Assembly (NCBI GenBank): GCA_016839245.1
Contig: JAEOUN010000001.1
Coordinates: 1 to 64,000 of the forward strand
Source of the DNA: Candidatus Thorarchaeota archaeon
GTDB lineage: Archaea; Asgardarchaeota; Thorarchaeia; Thorarchaeales; Thorarchaeaceae
Reading direction: 5' to 3'
Length of the DNA: 64,000 nt
Below are positions 8,731 to 17,140 of this stretch, one piece after another; positions within the stretch are counted from its first letter, which is position 1, and each line of letters starts with the position of its first letter. The notes beneath the pieces were generated by a model, which had not been told where the DNA came from, made no database searches, and saw nothing but the letters and a program-made list of their open reading frames with translations. Both the position numbers and the translations under genes were made by a program.

Positions 8731-8874
8731 ACCGGAGATAAGATGTTAACATCGACGCAGAATCTCTTGTGAGCCTGCGATTGGTACACATTCTATTTGA
8801 GTATTCCAGGATTCAGAGTGCCATAATGGGGCATTATCGAGAAGCTAGAGTCAGCAGAGTCTGATTGGATTCAA

Positions 8875-9198
8875 ATGGAGGGTGAAGAGGTAGTTCCAGA
8901 AGAGATCCCTGAACTGCGATTTGTCGGTGTTCGTCTTGAGGAAGGTAGGCGTAGAAGAAGGCTAGATGTCATCGTCCATTTGTGCAATGTGGAGAATGAA
9001 ACAGACTTTGTGGAATTGACATTACTATCTTTACCCTCTGAGGAGGTTAAGACCCAAATCTTATCCTCAGAAGACATTGAGAACGAGGTTAGATTCAATC
9101 TGATAGGGCGCAAGATAAGTTCTGAGAATAGGAATGAGATATTGAAAGAGATAGAAGATACGCTTGAAGAAGAAGGTGCAGAAATTCATGATTTTTAA
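8875..9198 (+). CDS. small orphan protein, copy 2
   Basis: Paralogue of the protein at 106-402, sharing VHLCNVE, TDF, EL, LLSLPSE and a C-terminal EILKEIEDTLEE-type helix. At 107 residues it has its own N-terminus, rich in Glu and Arg (EEVVPEEIPELRFVGVRLEEGRRRRR), which differs from copy 1. ATG start. It stands alone next to a TnpB relic. The domain may bind a protein or nucleic acid, but nothing in the sequence decides this. Confidence 0.65.
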   Translation: MEGEEVVPEEIPELRFVGVRLEEGRRRRRLDVIVHLCNVENETDFVELTLLSLPSEEVKTQILSSEDIENEVRFNLIGRKISSENRNEILKEIEDTLEEEGAEIHDF

Positions 9199-9451
9199 TC
9201 GAATAAGTGAAAATCTAACACATTTTCTGGCATTCTTCAAGAGATATTATCTACGAAATTGTAGGATTTGCAGTATTCCGAGTCTACTACTTATCTCTGA
9301 TATTACTTGGTTTGGCGCCATTTCGAGAGGCACATCGAATTGGAGTTGGCTGTCAATTATTGCTAGACTGGTTTTGACTCGGTTGCGTCGAGCATGTGTT
9401 TCATTAAGAAACAAAGACAAAGCGCCGAAATACAAACCTGAGGTGTGACGA

Positions 9452-10450
9452 ATGGATAAAGAAGGCTATCGAATATACCTGACCGATAGGGAGAAACCAA
9501 TTCCCGAGGAGAAGATAGTACCTGCAATCTCAATGATTGAGAGATTTGAAAAATTCGTTGAAAAGGTTGGGAGAACTCTTGAGTCCGCGACCTCGATGGA
9601 CGTTAGGAACTTTTCAAAAATGCTAATTGAAGAGGAAACAAATACCTATGACAATTACCTAGCACTCTCAAGGTATGGATATTTCATTCAGAACTTCGAC
9701 CTCTACCTTGCGGTCTTGGAACTACTCGATGGTGCGGAGGTATTGGATGTACTTCGCGAACGGATAGGGGAAGTTGCTGGAAAAGGAAAGAGTGATGAGA
9801 TTTTCAAGGATATTGATAATCCCTTGGGATTGCCATCTACAGAAAAGCCGAAGGTTGCAAAGGCAGTACTAGACCAGATGGAAAAGCTATTGACACCTGA
9901 GGATTGTAGAAAGGCCCTTGTGGATACTGCTCATGGCATACCCAAAGAATGGTACAAAGAGGAGCGAGAGAAGTTCCTAAAGGCCAAGGATATTGACGAG
10001 TACCTTGCTAACAAGAGAGCTGAGATCATTGCTAACTTAGAGAAGCATAGAGATGAGGGTAGGTTGTTCTTCAACCAGATGATTACCGATGATGTTATCG
10101 AGTATGTAAAGAATCGTCCAGACGTTATGACTGGAATGCGAAATGGCGACAAGATAATTCATACAAAGATTCCCTACATGGCAAAAGAGTATCTAGATGA
10201 AAAGGATGAGAAGAAGAAGAGATACTATGCCTGTCATTGCGCATGGGCACGAGAAACCATCATGAATAATGAATTAGAGATTCCAGCTACGTTTTGCAAT
10301 TGTAGTGGCGGGTTTACTGTCCAGCCCTGGGAGATGGCACTTGACCAGCCGCTTGATGTGGAGATGATAAAGTCAGTACTCAAGGGTGATATGGAGTGTA
10401 CATTTGCCATTCAGCTTCCAAGAAACGTGATTGAGAAAGTCGAAGGATAG
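9452..10450 (+). CDS. cysteine-rich DUF6144-like protein
   Basis: A 332-residue soluble protein with a long helical, charged N-terminal two-thirds and a conserved C-terminal domain of about 80 residues. That domain reads YYACHCAWARETI, then PATFCNCSGGFTVQPWE, LDQPLDVEMIKSVLKGD and CTFAIQLP. Clustered cysteines followed by a WE...V..VLxGD..C.F.I pattern resemble DUF6144 and amino-thiazoline-hydrolase-like proteins, in which the cysteines may bind metal. The family assignment is from memory and only moderately sure. ATG start follows GAGGTGTGACG. It stands alone; a 1-kb non-coding stretch follows. Confidence 0.65.
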   Translation: MDKEGYRIYLTDREKPIPEEKIVPAISMIERFEKFVEKVGRTLESATSMDVRNFSKMLIEEETNTYDNYLALSRYGYFIQNFDLYLAVLELLDGAEVLDVLRERIGEVAGKGKSDEIFKDIDNPLGLPSTEKPKVAKAVLDQMEKLLTPEDCRKALVDTAHGIPKEWYKEEREKFLKAKDIDEYLANKRAEIIANLEKHRDEGRLFFNQMITDDVIEYVKNRPDVMTGMRNGDKIIHTKIPYMAKEYLDEKDEKKKRYYACHCAWARETIMNNELEIPATFCNCSGGFTVQPWEMALDQPLDVEMIKSVLKGDMECTFAIQLPRNVIEKVEG

Positions 10451-11497
10451 ACACTTATCTCCCCCCATTATGGCAATGATCATTGATGAGGGATTCAGGG
10501 AGAGAGAAGTATCAGGCAATACAGACTTGATATTGTACCAGAGAACTTGGTCAGAGAGTGCATTAAGGCTGCAATCTCTGTTTTAAGTGCCATGAATGGA
10601 CAGCAGTAGAGGTTTGCTGTACTCAGAGACAAAACCAAGAGGTGTCTGATATATTACTTGGCTTTCCATCTTGCTAAGATTGGTACTGTGCTAGTAGCAT
10701 ATGCTAGCTACGGAAGAGCATTCTACAACTCATTCTGACTGTGTTCTATCCTAGAGCTAATAATCTGATCCAGACCAACGAATCTGCATGCTTGGTACAT
10801 TCCAATCACAAGGAGTACCAAAGAACCAATGGAATTGGCTTCGAAGGTTGACATACTTAGCCATCTCAGAAGAAATAGGATAAGCTACTACTTTTGTTCG
10901 AGTTGTATACTGTGTGCCTTAACTATTGTAAAACACCTTGTTTTGAGTGTTCCTAACCTATTATATGTAACAGTTACCAAAGAGGAAATAACTCTGTATT
11001 GATTTGCCATTGCAATAGAGATATCACGTTTTTAAACTAGGGCAGAGGTCTTCAAATACTCTAAGTTCTTATGCGAGTATATTAACTCGTATTCATAAAC
11101 GTCTTGTCAGCTTATGTTATGTTGCGATATTTTGAAGTTTGACCACTGATTTGTGAACAAAAGCTGTAGAATGTGTTTCTGCATGGAATTAGGGCATTGA
11201 TTCTTGATGAATAATGACAATTGGCAAAGATAGGTTTAGTCATAGCAATCCGGGAGAGATCCCTCATCCCGAACCTTGGACCTTTGGTCTGAATCCGGGA
11301 GAGATCCCTCATCCCGAACCTTGGACCTTCTAATCTATGTAGGACGTATCAGACACTCTGAAGCTCTTGGTGTATTCATACCAAGATAATTGTGAGTTCT
11401 GTTACGTCCGCCTCATTCTTTTTTTTTCTCATCTGAGAGATTTCAATTCTCTTTCTATTAGGAAATGATAAATTTGCATTGAGGCATTTCTCTGCAG
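10451..11497. other. 1-kb stretch without an intact gene
   Basis: No convincing ORF was found. Around 10510-10740 one forward frame gives protein-like pieces (RQYRLDIVPENLVREC, then LIYYLAFHLAKIGTVLVAYA) interrupted by stops, which may be a gene far gone in decay. A 45-base-period tandem repeat lies at 11247-11329. A run of nine T at about 11419-11427 could stop forward transcription before the gene at 11498. Confidence 0.4.
11247..11329. repeat. two identical 38-base direct repeats, period 45
   Basis: The 38 bases at 11247-11284 recur exactly at 11292-11329, separated by seven bases. Each copy holds an imperfect inverted repeat, CGGGAGAGATCCC and TCATCCCG, so each can fold into a small stem (CGGGA with TCCCG). 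Two copies with a 7-base gap are too few and too close for a CRISPR array. Exact identity means recent duplication or selection. Confidence 0.85.
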
Positions 11498-13504
11498 ATG
11501 GAGAGAAGATATTTGGGTCACCAAGTCAGCTGTCTGCCAGTACAGGTATTGGTGGAGGGGAGACCAGAAAGAGCCCTTCTTTCCTATGATACTACGGGTC
11601 CACAGATTCTACTGGAAAAGAAGATTGATGCTAACATTGAGAAAGTATTCAGAATCGAATGCGACGTTCTTATCGACAAAGGGAGTAAATCGGTAAGAGT
11701 TCTGAGAAGTCAGCTATTGAATATCAAATTGAATCCTATACTCAAAACCGAGAAACAATATTCAGTAGATGGAAATAGACCAGAACCATTGTACCCTCCA
11801 TCAACGAAAGGGTGGTTTAGCAGGATAGATAGAACTGGATTGAATGTTATTGTTTTTGTTCACCGAATCGTGGATGATTTCAGACTTTGGCTTGTTATCC
11901 TGAGTAAATCGGATTTTAGAGTCCTTGAAGCGCATCCAATTTTCCCTTTTGAGGTTGGAGCACTTGAGTTTGAAGAAGAGTTTGAGGAGTATTCATCGTT
12001 CTTTGCTTCTAAGAAATCCTTGATCAAAGCCAAGAAATGGATGAATAGTGTTTTGGTAAGTGAATCGCCAACTTGGGAGCAACTGACCAAACTGATTCAT
12101 GATGTGCATATTCCAAACCTGCGCTTGGGGAAAGATGCCAGAAATACAATGCAGCAGCTGATTCCTGAAGCCTATGAAGACATAGTCAGAGAACAGATAA
12201 TGGCATTTTTCACACTGGTGTCAAGATGGGATATTCCACGAGAAGATCCTGTGGACTATTTCAACAGAATCTATCCATTAGATGTTCTTAACACACTCTT
12301 GCTAGGATATGTAATACGAAAATTTAGTGACATGGATATTCCATCATATGTTAGAATAATCCAGAGAAGTTCTCGACATCAATTGGCTTTGCCATCAAGT
12401 GCAATACGTGACGAAGAATGGAATCCTTGGACACCTGCATTGTTCAGAATAGTAGAAACAACACCAAGTGTTTTCCGAAAAGCAATAGAATGTACAGCTG
12501 AGCTTAACAGAACAAAGAAGATTGTTGTTAGTTTACCAATCACCCGAAAAGAAGCTAGTGAATCTCAGGAGAATTGGAAAAACAGATTTCTTCTATTGGC
12601 GTCTGGTCTAAGAATTAGAACTCACTTAAGACCACAGGCTTTAGGGCTTGTTGGTTTGATAGATGTTACAAGAGCACATCAATGGCCCCACAAGCATATG
12701 AAATGGTCAGCAAGTATTGCAGCACAGAGTTACAGAGAACCCCATATCCAGATAATGGAAATGCCACCTTTGGCTGTGGATCGGGTAAAGAAAATTAGAC
12801 CCAATGTCATAACATTAGATTGGTCTGCAAGCATTACTAATGCAAATCTCTATGACTTCCATGAAAATAGCTGGAGAGTTTCTTTCAAGCGAATACAAAA
12901 CTCATTGCTTGGAAATCAAACTCTAAAGAAACTCGAAAGTGAATTTGGTACATGGATAGGACAAAAACCATATCAGCCAAAGCGAAAATGGGTCAAATGC
13001 CTTGATGCAACAGCAAATCTTGGATATTTGGCATCGTTTGAACAACTGGAATACCTGCAGAAACTTGGCCTTACAAGAGAAGAGCTACTTGATGCCATTA
13101 TGGAAATGAAAAAGAAGACTGTCGTTGATATATCTTATACACCTGTATTTCGAAATCATATGACAATTGCATTGATTGCACAGGGTCGATCTGGTCAGAT
13201 TTGTTCATTTGTCCAAGGGTTTTTGAAACATTCACCTTCAGCTACAGTCTTTGTAGCAAGAGGGGGAAGATGGTCATTGATAATGGCCCGAGTTCCACCC
13301 TCAATTGCTCGCCAAATAATGATAGAATTGCCAGGGAAGGCTGCAGAACAAGATTTGGCTTTGTCTTGTTACCGTGTCGTATCCTACAGAAGTTATTCAT
13401 GGAGATTCTACCAACGAATACTCAACGAAGACGACACTTGGAATGACGATGTTTCAGCCATGCTGAGCCAGATCAGGCTCCCCTATCCTGATAATGATGA
13501 CTGA
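11498..13504 (+). CDS. large orphan protein, 668 aa
   Basis: No family recognised. The chain is soluble, without membrane segments, and seems to have an N-terminal beta-rich domain (about 1-170), a helical middle (about 170-330, with IPEAYEDIVREQIMAFF), and a mixed C-terminal half. The C-terminal part has helix-rich stretches (SFEQLEYLQKLGLTREELLDAI) that could form a winged-helix-like DNA-binding unit, then a domain with FVARGGRWSLIMARVP. The start is ATG at 11498, preceded by an AT-rich region. Length and even composition argue for a real gene. The nearest neighbours are a repeat-bearing non-coding stretch and a DNA glycosylase on the other strand. Confidence 0.6.
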   Translation: MERRYLGHQVSCLPVQVLVEGRPERALLSYDTTGPQILLEKKIDANIEKVFRIECDVLIDKGSKSVRVLRSQLLNIKLNPILKTEKQYSVDGNRPEPLYPPSTKGWFSRIDRTGLNVIVFVHRIVDDFRLWLVILSKSDFRVLEAHPIFPFEVGALEFEEEFEEYSSFFASKKSLIKAKKWMNSVLVSESPTWEQLTKLIHDVHIPNLRLGKDARNTMQQLIPEAYEDIVREQIMAFFTLVSRWDIPREDPVDYFNRIYPLDVLNTLLLGYVIRKFSDMDIPSYVRIIQRSSRHQLALPSSAIRDEEWNPWTPALFRIVETTPSVFRKAIECTAELNRTKKIVVSLPITRKEASESQENWKNRFLLLASGLRIRTHLRPQALGLVGLIDVTRAHQWPHKHMKWSASIAAQSYREPHIQIMEMPPLAVDRVKKIRPNVITLDWSASITNANLYDFHENSWRVSFKRIQNSLLGNQTLKKLESEFGTWIGQKPYQPKRKWVKCLDATANLGYLASFEQLEYLQKLGLTREELLDAIMEMKKKTVVDISYTPVFRNHMTIALIAQGRSGQICSFVQGFLKHSPSATVFVARGGRWSLIMARVPPSIARQIMIELPGKAAEQDLALSCYRVVSYRSYSWRFYQRILNEDDTWNDDVSAMLSQIRLPYPDNDD

Positions 13505-13608
13505 ATGAGAAGGAATGCATCTGTCAATACAAGTATCCATCCTTGTTAGCCTCTACGAAGAAAAGATGTCGTACACAATGAGAAAAGAAAACCATGCCAT
13601 CCACAGAC

Positions 13609-14520
13609 CTACATTTCTACATCAGACTCCTTTTCACTTTTCTTATAATATGACCAGTCCCAGAACCAGAAAGCCAAACCTCTCCAATCGCCCCAGTGTT
13701 CGAAAGCAGTTTCAACCTCTTTTTTTCCAATAGAAGCCCCGTTGTACCATTCAAATGAAACGACTTTCAATGCCCAAGAGTCGATTGGAAGATAATCATA
13801 GCGGCCAAGAATATTCAGTAAATTGGCAGCTGCATAATCACCCACGCCCTTGATTGTAAGAAGCTTCTTGCGAAGTTGTTCTGTAGGGAGGTCTGAATTC
13901 TTAAAAGATTCCAAGTTTATATCATCTTTCTTGATAGACTCTGCTAGTTCCAGCACATATGGTGCCCGATAACCAAGCCTTGTTTCCTTTCGCAAGACAT
14001 CTTCACTGGTCCTTGCCAGTCGTGTTGGTGTAGGAAATGCCTTCTGTGATGAGCCTTTCTTAACTGGAGTCCCAAATTGTTCAACTAGATTCTGATTCAT
14101 TCGTTTGGTAGCAGCCCAGAGCGTGTTTGTTGTGAGTATTGTCTTGATCACATCTTCAAAGAATGTAGCTGACCGAAGAACTCGCCCTTGAGCCTTCGCT
14201 TCCATCCGGGCCAGTTTAGGTTCATCATGTGCCAACCTGTAAAACGACGAAAAATCTCGATCCAGACCCAACATCCATGTGACTTTTTGTTTCAGTTCCT
14301 TCTTCTCTTCGGAGGTGATACTCTCTTCTGTCCTAGCTCTAACTCCATCTGCTGTTTCGCTGATTTCTAACTGTGCAATCGTACCAGATTCCAGCTGAAG
14401 AACATACTCAAGAACTAGAGGTTCAGTATTGAATGAGAATGGAGCCATCTGGTGCCAGCCATGAGATCTTACGGTGGAATAGAGGGAGAATGGAAGGCAT
14501 GCTTTCAGTGTGATTCTCAT
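13609..14520 (-). CDS. HhH-GPD superfamily DNA glycosylase (AlkA/OGG-like)
   Basis: This base-excision repair enzyme is predicted to cut the N-glycosidic bond of damaged bases. The 303 residues fit the AlkA/OGG1 layout: an N-terminal beta domain (about 1-95, PFSLYSTVRSHGWHQMAPF), then the helical HhH-GPD core. The helix-hairpin-helix is LLTIKGVGDYAAANLLNILG near residue 215, followed by the GPD loop RYDYLPIDSW, whose aspartate is the expected catalytic residue. No C-terminal iron-sulfur cysteines are present, unlike EndoIII or MutY. An upstream ITTNTLWAATKRMNQNL-like helix also fits. The damaged base recognised cannot be told. Confidence 0.85.
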   Translation of the reverse strand: MRITLKACLPFSLYSTVRSHGWHQMAPFSFNTEPLVLEYVLQLESGTIAQLEISETADGVRARTEESITSEEKKELKQKVTWMLGLDRDFSSFYRLAHDEPKLARMEAKAQGRVLRSATFFEDVIKTILTTNTLWAATKRMNQNLVEQFGTPVKKGSSQKAFPTPTRLARTSEDVLRKETRLGYRAPYVLELAESIKKDDINLESFKNSDLPTEQLRKKLLTIKGVGDYAAANLLNILGRYDYLPIDSWALKVVSFEWYNGASIGKKEVETAFEHWGDWRGLAFWFWDWSYYKKSEKESDVEM

Positions 14521-14699
14521 AGAATTATCAGGTTCTCTTTCTATTCTGGAATAGATAAGTCACTCTATTTGGGGGAAAAAAATTGGAATGCTGTAAATTC
14601 ATCCGAAAGTAATCAAGGGTATTTGAGAAGAACCGGATTTGTCCCAACTTGTATGCAAATCAACAGCATTTCTAGGAAGAGTACTTATTGCTAAAATAA

Positions 14700-15366
14700 T
14701 GAACTATCGATAGGGAGATGTCAATTTGTCTACATACCCTTTCAGTTCTTCTAGGTTCCCCTAGAAGAACTCAGCCTATATGATGAATTTGATATCACCG
14801 TTTCACATATTGTTATCCACAATCTCCCAAGGCCATTGATTGCAATTGAACGAATGAAGCGAGCAGTTCGAAAGGGGAGATATGTCGTCTGCATCGAGCC
14901 CGCTCTTGATTCTCGACATTTCGTACCCGATAAGTCTGTGGAAGAAGCATTTGACACACTCTGTCAATACAATGTCATCATGTCTCTAAGAAGAACAGAA
15001 GCCTTTGACAACCTCAAACAGGAGAACCCCTTTTACTATTCCTACCCGGATTTCTTCGAAAAGGTCGGTTTAGCGAATATCAGATGCCACGGTTGGTACT
15101 CGGTATTCACACTCTCTGACACAAGATTCGACTTCATGGAACGAAAGGCGTGGATACGAAGAAGACGAGAGCTGTTTGAAAAACAACAACCGAACACCAC
15201 AAAAACCCTCCTTGAATTAGGGATAGAACCCTCCAAAATCAAGGAAGTCTTTCAGGTTCTCTTTGATTACTTCCGTATGCTTGAAGATGCGACTGAAGAA
15301 CAACTCTCTCATATCCACGAACAGGAGATTGTTAGCCGTGGCATCACAATTGGGCAGAAGAAGTAG
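14700..15366 (+). pseudogene. 5'-truncated SAM methyltransferase remnant
   Basis: The frame open from about 14751 reads LYDEFDITVSHIVIHNLPRP, then AIERMKRAVRKGRYVVCIEP, which matches the back half of a class I methyltransferase fold (acidic strand 4, then the M-K-R-v-x-K-G-G loop). The front half with the SAM-binding glycine motif is missing. A short stretch in another frame just upstream (GDVNLSTYPFSSSRFP) looks like the motif before strand 4, so a frameshift near 14750 and loss of the N-terminus are likely. From the TTG at 14836, 176 codons remain open and end in a helical C-terminal domain. A functional C-terminal fragment cannot be excluded. Confidence 0.6.
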
Positions 15367-15406
15367 ATGGCTTCTCGGTTAAGGTAGGGATAAGAAAGGA
15401 TGGTCG

Positions 15407-15529
15407 GAGCGGCCGGATTGCCATCACTTGTGGAATTCACATGCGATTTTTTCGGCGCACAATTCGCAGGTAATCGTGCCGAACCGGCAACCGATGGATA
15501 GCTGCGAACAGCTGTCACGATGGCCGCTC
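15407..15529. ncRNA. candidate structured RNA, about 123 nt, strand unknown
   Basis: The ends GAGCGGCC (15407-15414) and GGCCGCTC (15522-15529) pair perfectly. Read on the minus strand, the interior can form AGCTG-TTCG-CAGCT, GCCG-GTT-CGGC inside ATCG/CGAT, a TGCGA/TCGCA stem, and TGTG-AATTC-CACA, so a multi-branched fold is likely. The block is more GC-rich than its AT-rich surroundings, a known sign of structured RNA in such genomes. It does not match tRNA, 5S rRNA, SRP RNA or RNase P RNA as I know them. On the plus strand an ACA follows the closing stem by three bases, weakly like an H/ACA guide. Confidence 0.4.
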
Positions 15530-15530
15530 T

Positions 15531-15710
15531 CTACAGTCCATTGCTAATGGCCGAGTACACTGATGTGCACAAGACTGCCAGATTGAGCTACGCTCCGATT
15601 CCGCATTTTGTGCTAGTTCATGATGTTAAAAGGATTGCTGCTTGACCTCCCTAGCTCCAATTCATTTCGAGTTATGCGTATTGATATTGACATCCCCTAC
15701 AGTCCATTGC
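15531..15710. repeat. 14-base direct repeat CTACAGTCCATTGC
   Basis: CTACAGTCCATTGC occurs at 15531-15544, directly after the structured block, and again at 15697-15710. The 152 bases between them hold nothing recognisable. Confidence 0.8.
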
Positions 15711-16010
15711 GGACCTGTTACATCACTCCAATGTTGAGCGAATTCAACTGCATGTAACTTCTGTATTCCACCCTTTCTCCATCCGATGTAACTGTCAACA
15801 GAAAGATTTCATGAATCTCTTCTGGAATACTTATATCACCAGCTTGAAGAGGGAGATTTATCAGACTACAATATTGTAAATGAAAATGAGTTTTTGCTAG
15901 AGTTTCAGGTTTTGCTGGATGAACTAAGATGAATATGATAAACACGATATTCAAGTAATCCTCTTTGCATCGCCGCAGTAATAAATAAGTTAATTGATTA
16001 ATTAATTATG

Positions 16011-16020
16011 CTTTATATAT
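16011..16020 (+). promoter_or_regulatory. TATA-like box
   Basis: CTTTATATAT preceded by an AT-rich tract fits an archaeal TATA box, which would start transcription about 25 bases downstream. No coding region begins until 16305, so the transcript would have a leader of roughly 260 bases or include a small RNA. A second AT stretch, TACTATATAGATAG, follows at about 16030. Confidence 0.35.
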
Positions 16021-16304
16021 TCGGTCGGGGTACTATATAGATAGTCAGTTTGGTAAGTGCTAAGCTGCTGGAGAATGGTGATGGCGGCTGTATCCTCAGT
16101 GAATTGGCAGAAAGGTTGAGTTTGTACAATCATCAGCACCATGCACAAGATGCAAAATAGTACGAATGCTGCTAGATAGAGCTACGTTGCATCTCTAGTG
16201 GCAGTAGAATGATAACTCAGTAGCCTTGAAAGTGTGAACAAGGACGCTTATCTGATAGTTGTCCTGCCGATGTTCCTGATATTCATCAAGGAAGATGCAG
16301 CTAG

Positions 16305-17075
16305 ATGAAGTACGATGAGATAATCAAGCAGAGAAGAGAACTCCTGAAGGCTCACGACTACGAAGCCATTCCACCCGAGGGCTGGTGGCTTCCTGATCAA
16401 AGAAAGGGGTTTGATGCTCCGCCGTTGGAAAAGCCCTTTGATGCCAGTGCCATCTTGATTGATCTAGTTGAGTCAAAGAACTTTAACATGAGCAGGGTAT
16501 CATTGTTTGACGCCCTTGCAAGTCGCGAAAGCCGACGAACATTCACTGATGACGCGCTTTCCTTGGAGGAATTATCCTTTCTGCTCTGGACGACACAGGG
16601 CGTTCGTGAGATTGACCCGAATAAGGTGTGGACAAAACGTGCTGTGCCATCTGGAGGCAGCCGTCAACCCTTCGAAACCTACCTGATCGTGAATCGTGTT
16701 GAGAGCCTGGGGAGAGGATTGTATCGCTATCTTCCAATCGAGCATAAATTGCTTCACGTACCAAAGGAGATTCCCGATGAAGCCGAACTGGAGGAGTATG
16801 CTTGGTATCAAGCATTCATTGGAAAGGCCCCTGTAATCTTTGTATGGGCTGCTATACCGTACAAGACCGAATGGCGTTACAGCATCATGAGTTACAAGGA
16901 CATTCTCATTCAAGCAGGTCATATTTGCCAAAATCTCTATCTTGCCTGTGAGGCAATAGAAGCTGGAACCTGTGCCATAGCTGCCTATAATCAGAAGCTT
17001 ATGGATGAACTGATAGGCGTTGACGGGGAGGAAGAGATGACCGTCTATCTTGCTCCCGTTGGAAAGGTGAAGTAG
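16305..17075 (+). CDS. SagB/ThcOx-type nitroreductase-family flavoprotein
   Basis: The 256 residues match the SagB/ThcOx branch of FMN-dependent nitroreductases. Seen in order: RESRRTF near residue 72 (the S-R-R-x-F flavin phosphate site), LSFLLWTTQGV, then PSGGSRQPFETYLIV (flavin ring loop), YQAFIGKAPVIFVWAA, and the C-terminal AGHICQNLYLACEAIEAGTCAI. In peptide toxin clusters this family oxidises azolines, but many stand-alone archaeal members occur without a cyclodehydratase, as here; no precursor peptide or YcaO gene is visible nearby. The first 50 residues are an extension with PPEGWWLPDQ. The physiological substrate is unknown. Confidence 0.85.
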   Translation: MKYDEIIKQRRELLKAHDYEAIPPEGWWLPDQRKGFDAPPLEKPFDASAILIDLVESKNFNMSRVSLFDALASRESRRTFTDDALSLEELSFLLWTTQGVREIDPNKVWTKRAVPSGGSRQPFETYLIVNRVESLGRGLYRYLPIEHKLLHVPKEIPDEAELEEYAWYQAFIGKAPVIFVWAAIPYKTEWRYSIMSYKDILIQAGHICQNLYLACEAIEAGTCAIAAYNQKLMDELIGVDGEEEMTVYLAPVGKVK

Positions 17076-17140
17076 ACTACTCGCAAGGTTGAAAGGCCTC
17101 GTAGTACTCATCATGAGTACTTAAAAGAGGAGGCTCTGTC

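Larger units (their letters stand above)
15367..16304. other. 940-base non-coding stretch
   Basis: No convincing ORF. It contains a GC-rich, self-complementary block (15407-15529), a 14-base sequence present twice (15531-15544 and 15697-15710), an AT-rich tract of TTAATTGATTAATTAATTA type near 15990-16008 and a strong TATA-like box at 16011-16020. The last 240 bases before the SagB-like gene have no ORF and could be a long leader or an RNA gene. Confidence 0.5.

Noticed and set aside
9164..9448. 94-codon ORF after the second small orphan
   Set aside because: It overlaps the real gene's end, has irregular composition and no recognisable features.
11247..11329. CRISPR array from the 38-base repeats
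   Set aside because: Only two copies with a 7-base gap, no cas genes nearby, and the inner inverted repeat is imperfect.
15407..15529. 5S rRNA or an intron-bearing tRNA
   Set aside because: The length and closing stem resemble 5S, but the conserved loop sequences are absent; no T-arm or anticodon arm can be placed.
15718..15954. 78-codon minus-strand ORF in the non-coding stretch
   Set aside because: Short, without recognisable features and in AT-rich DNA; chance is likely.
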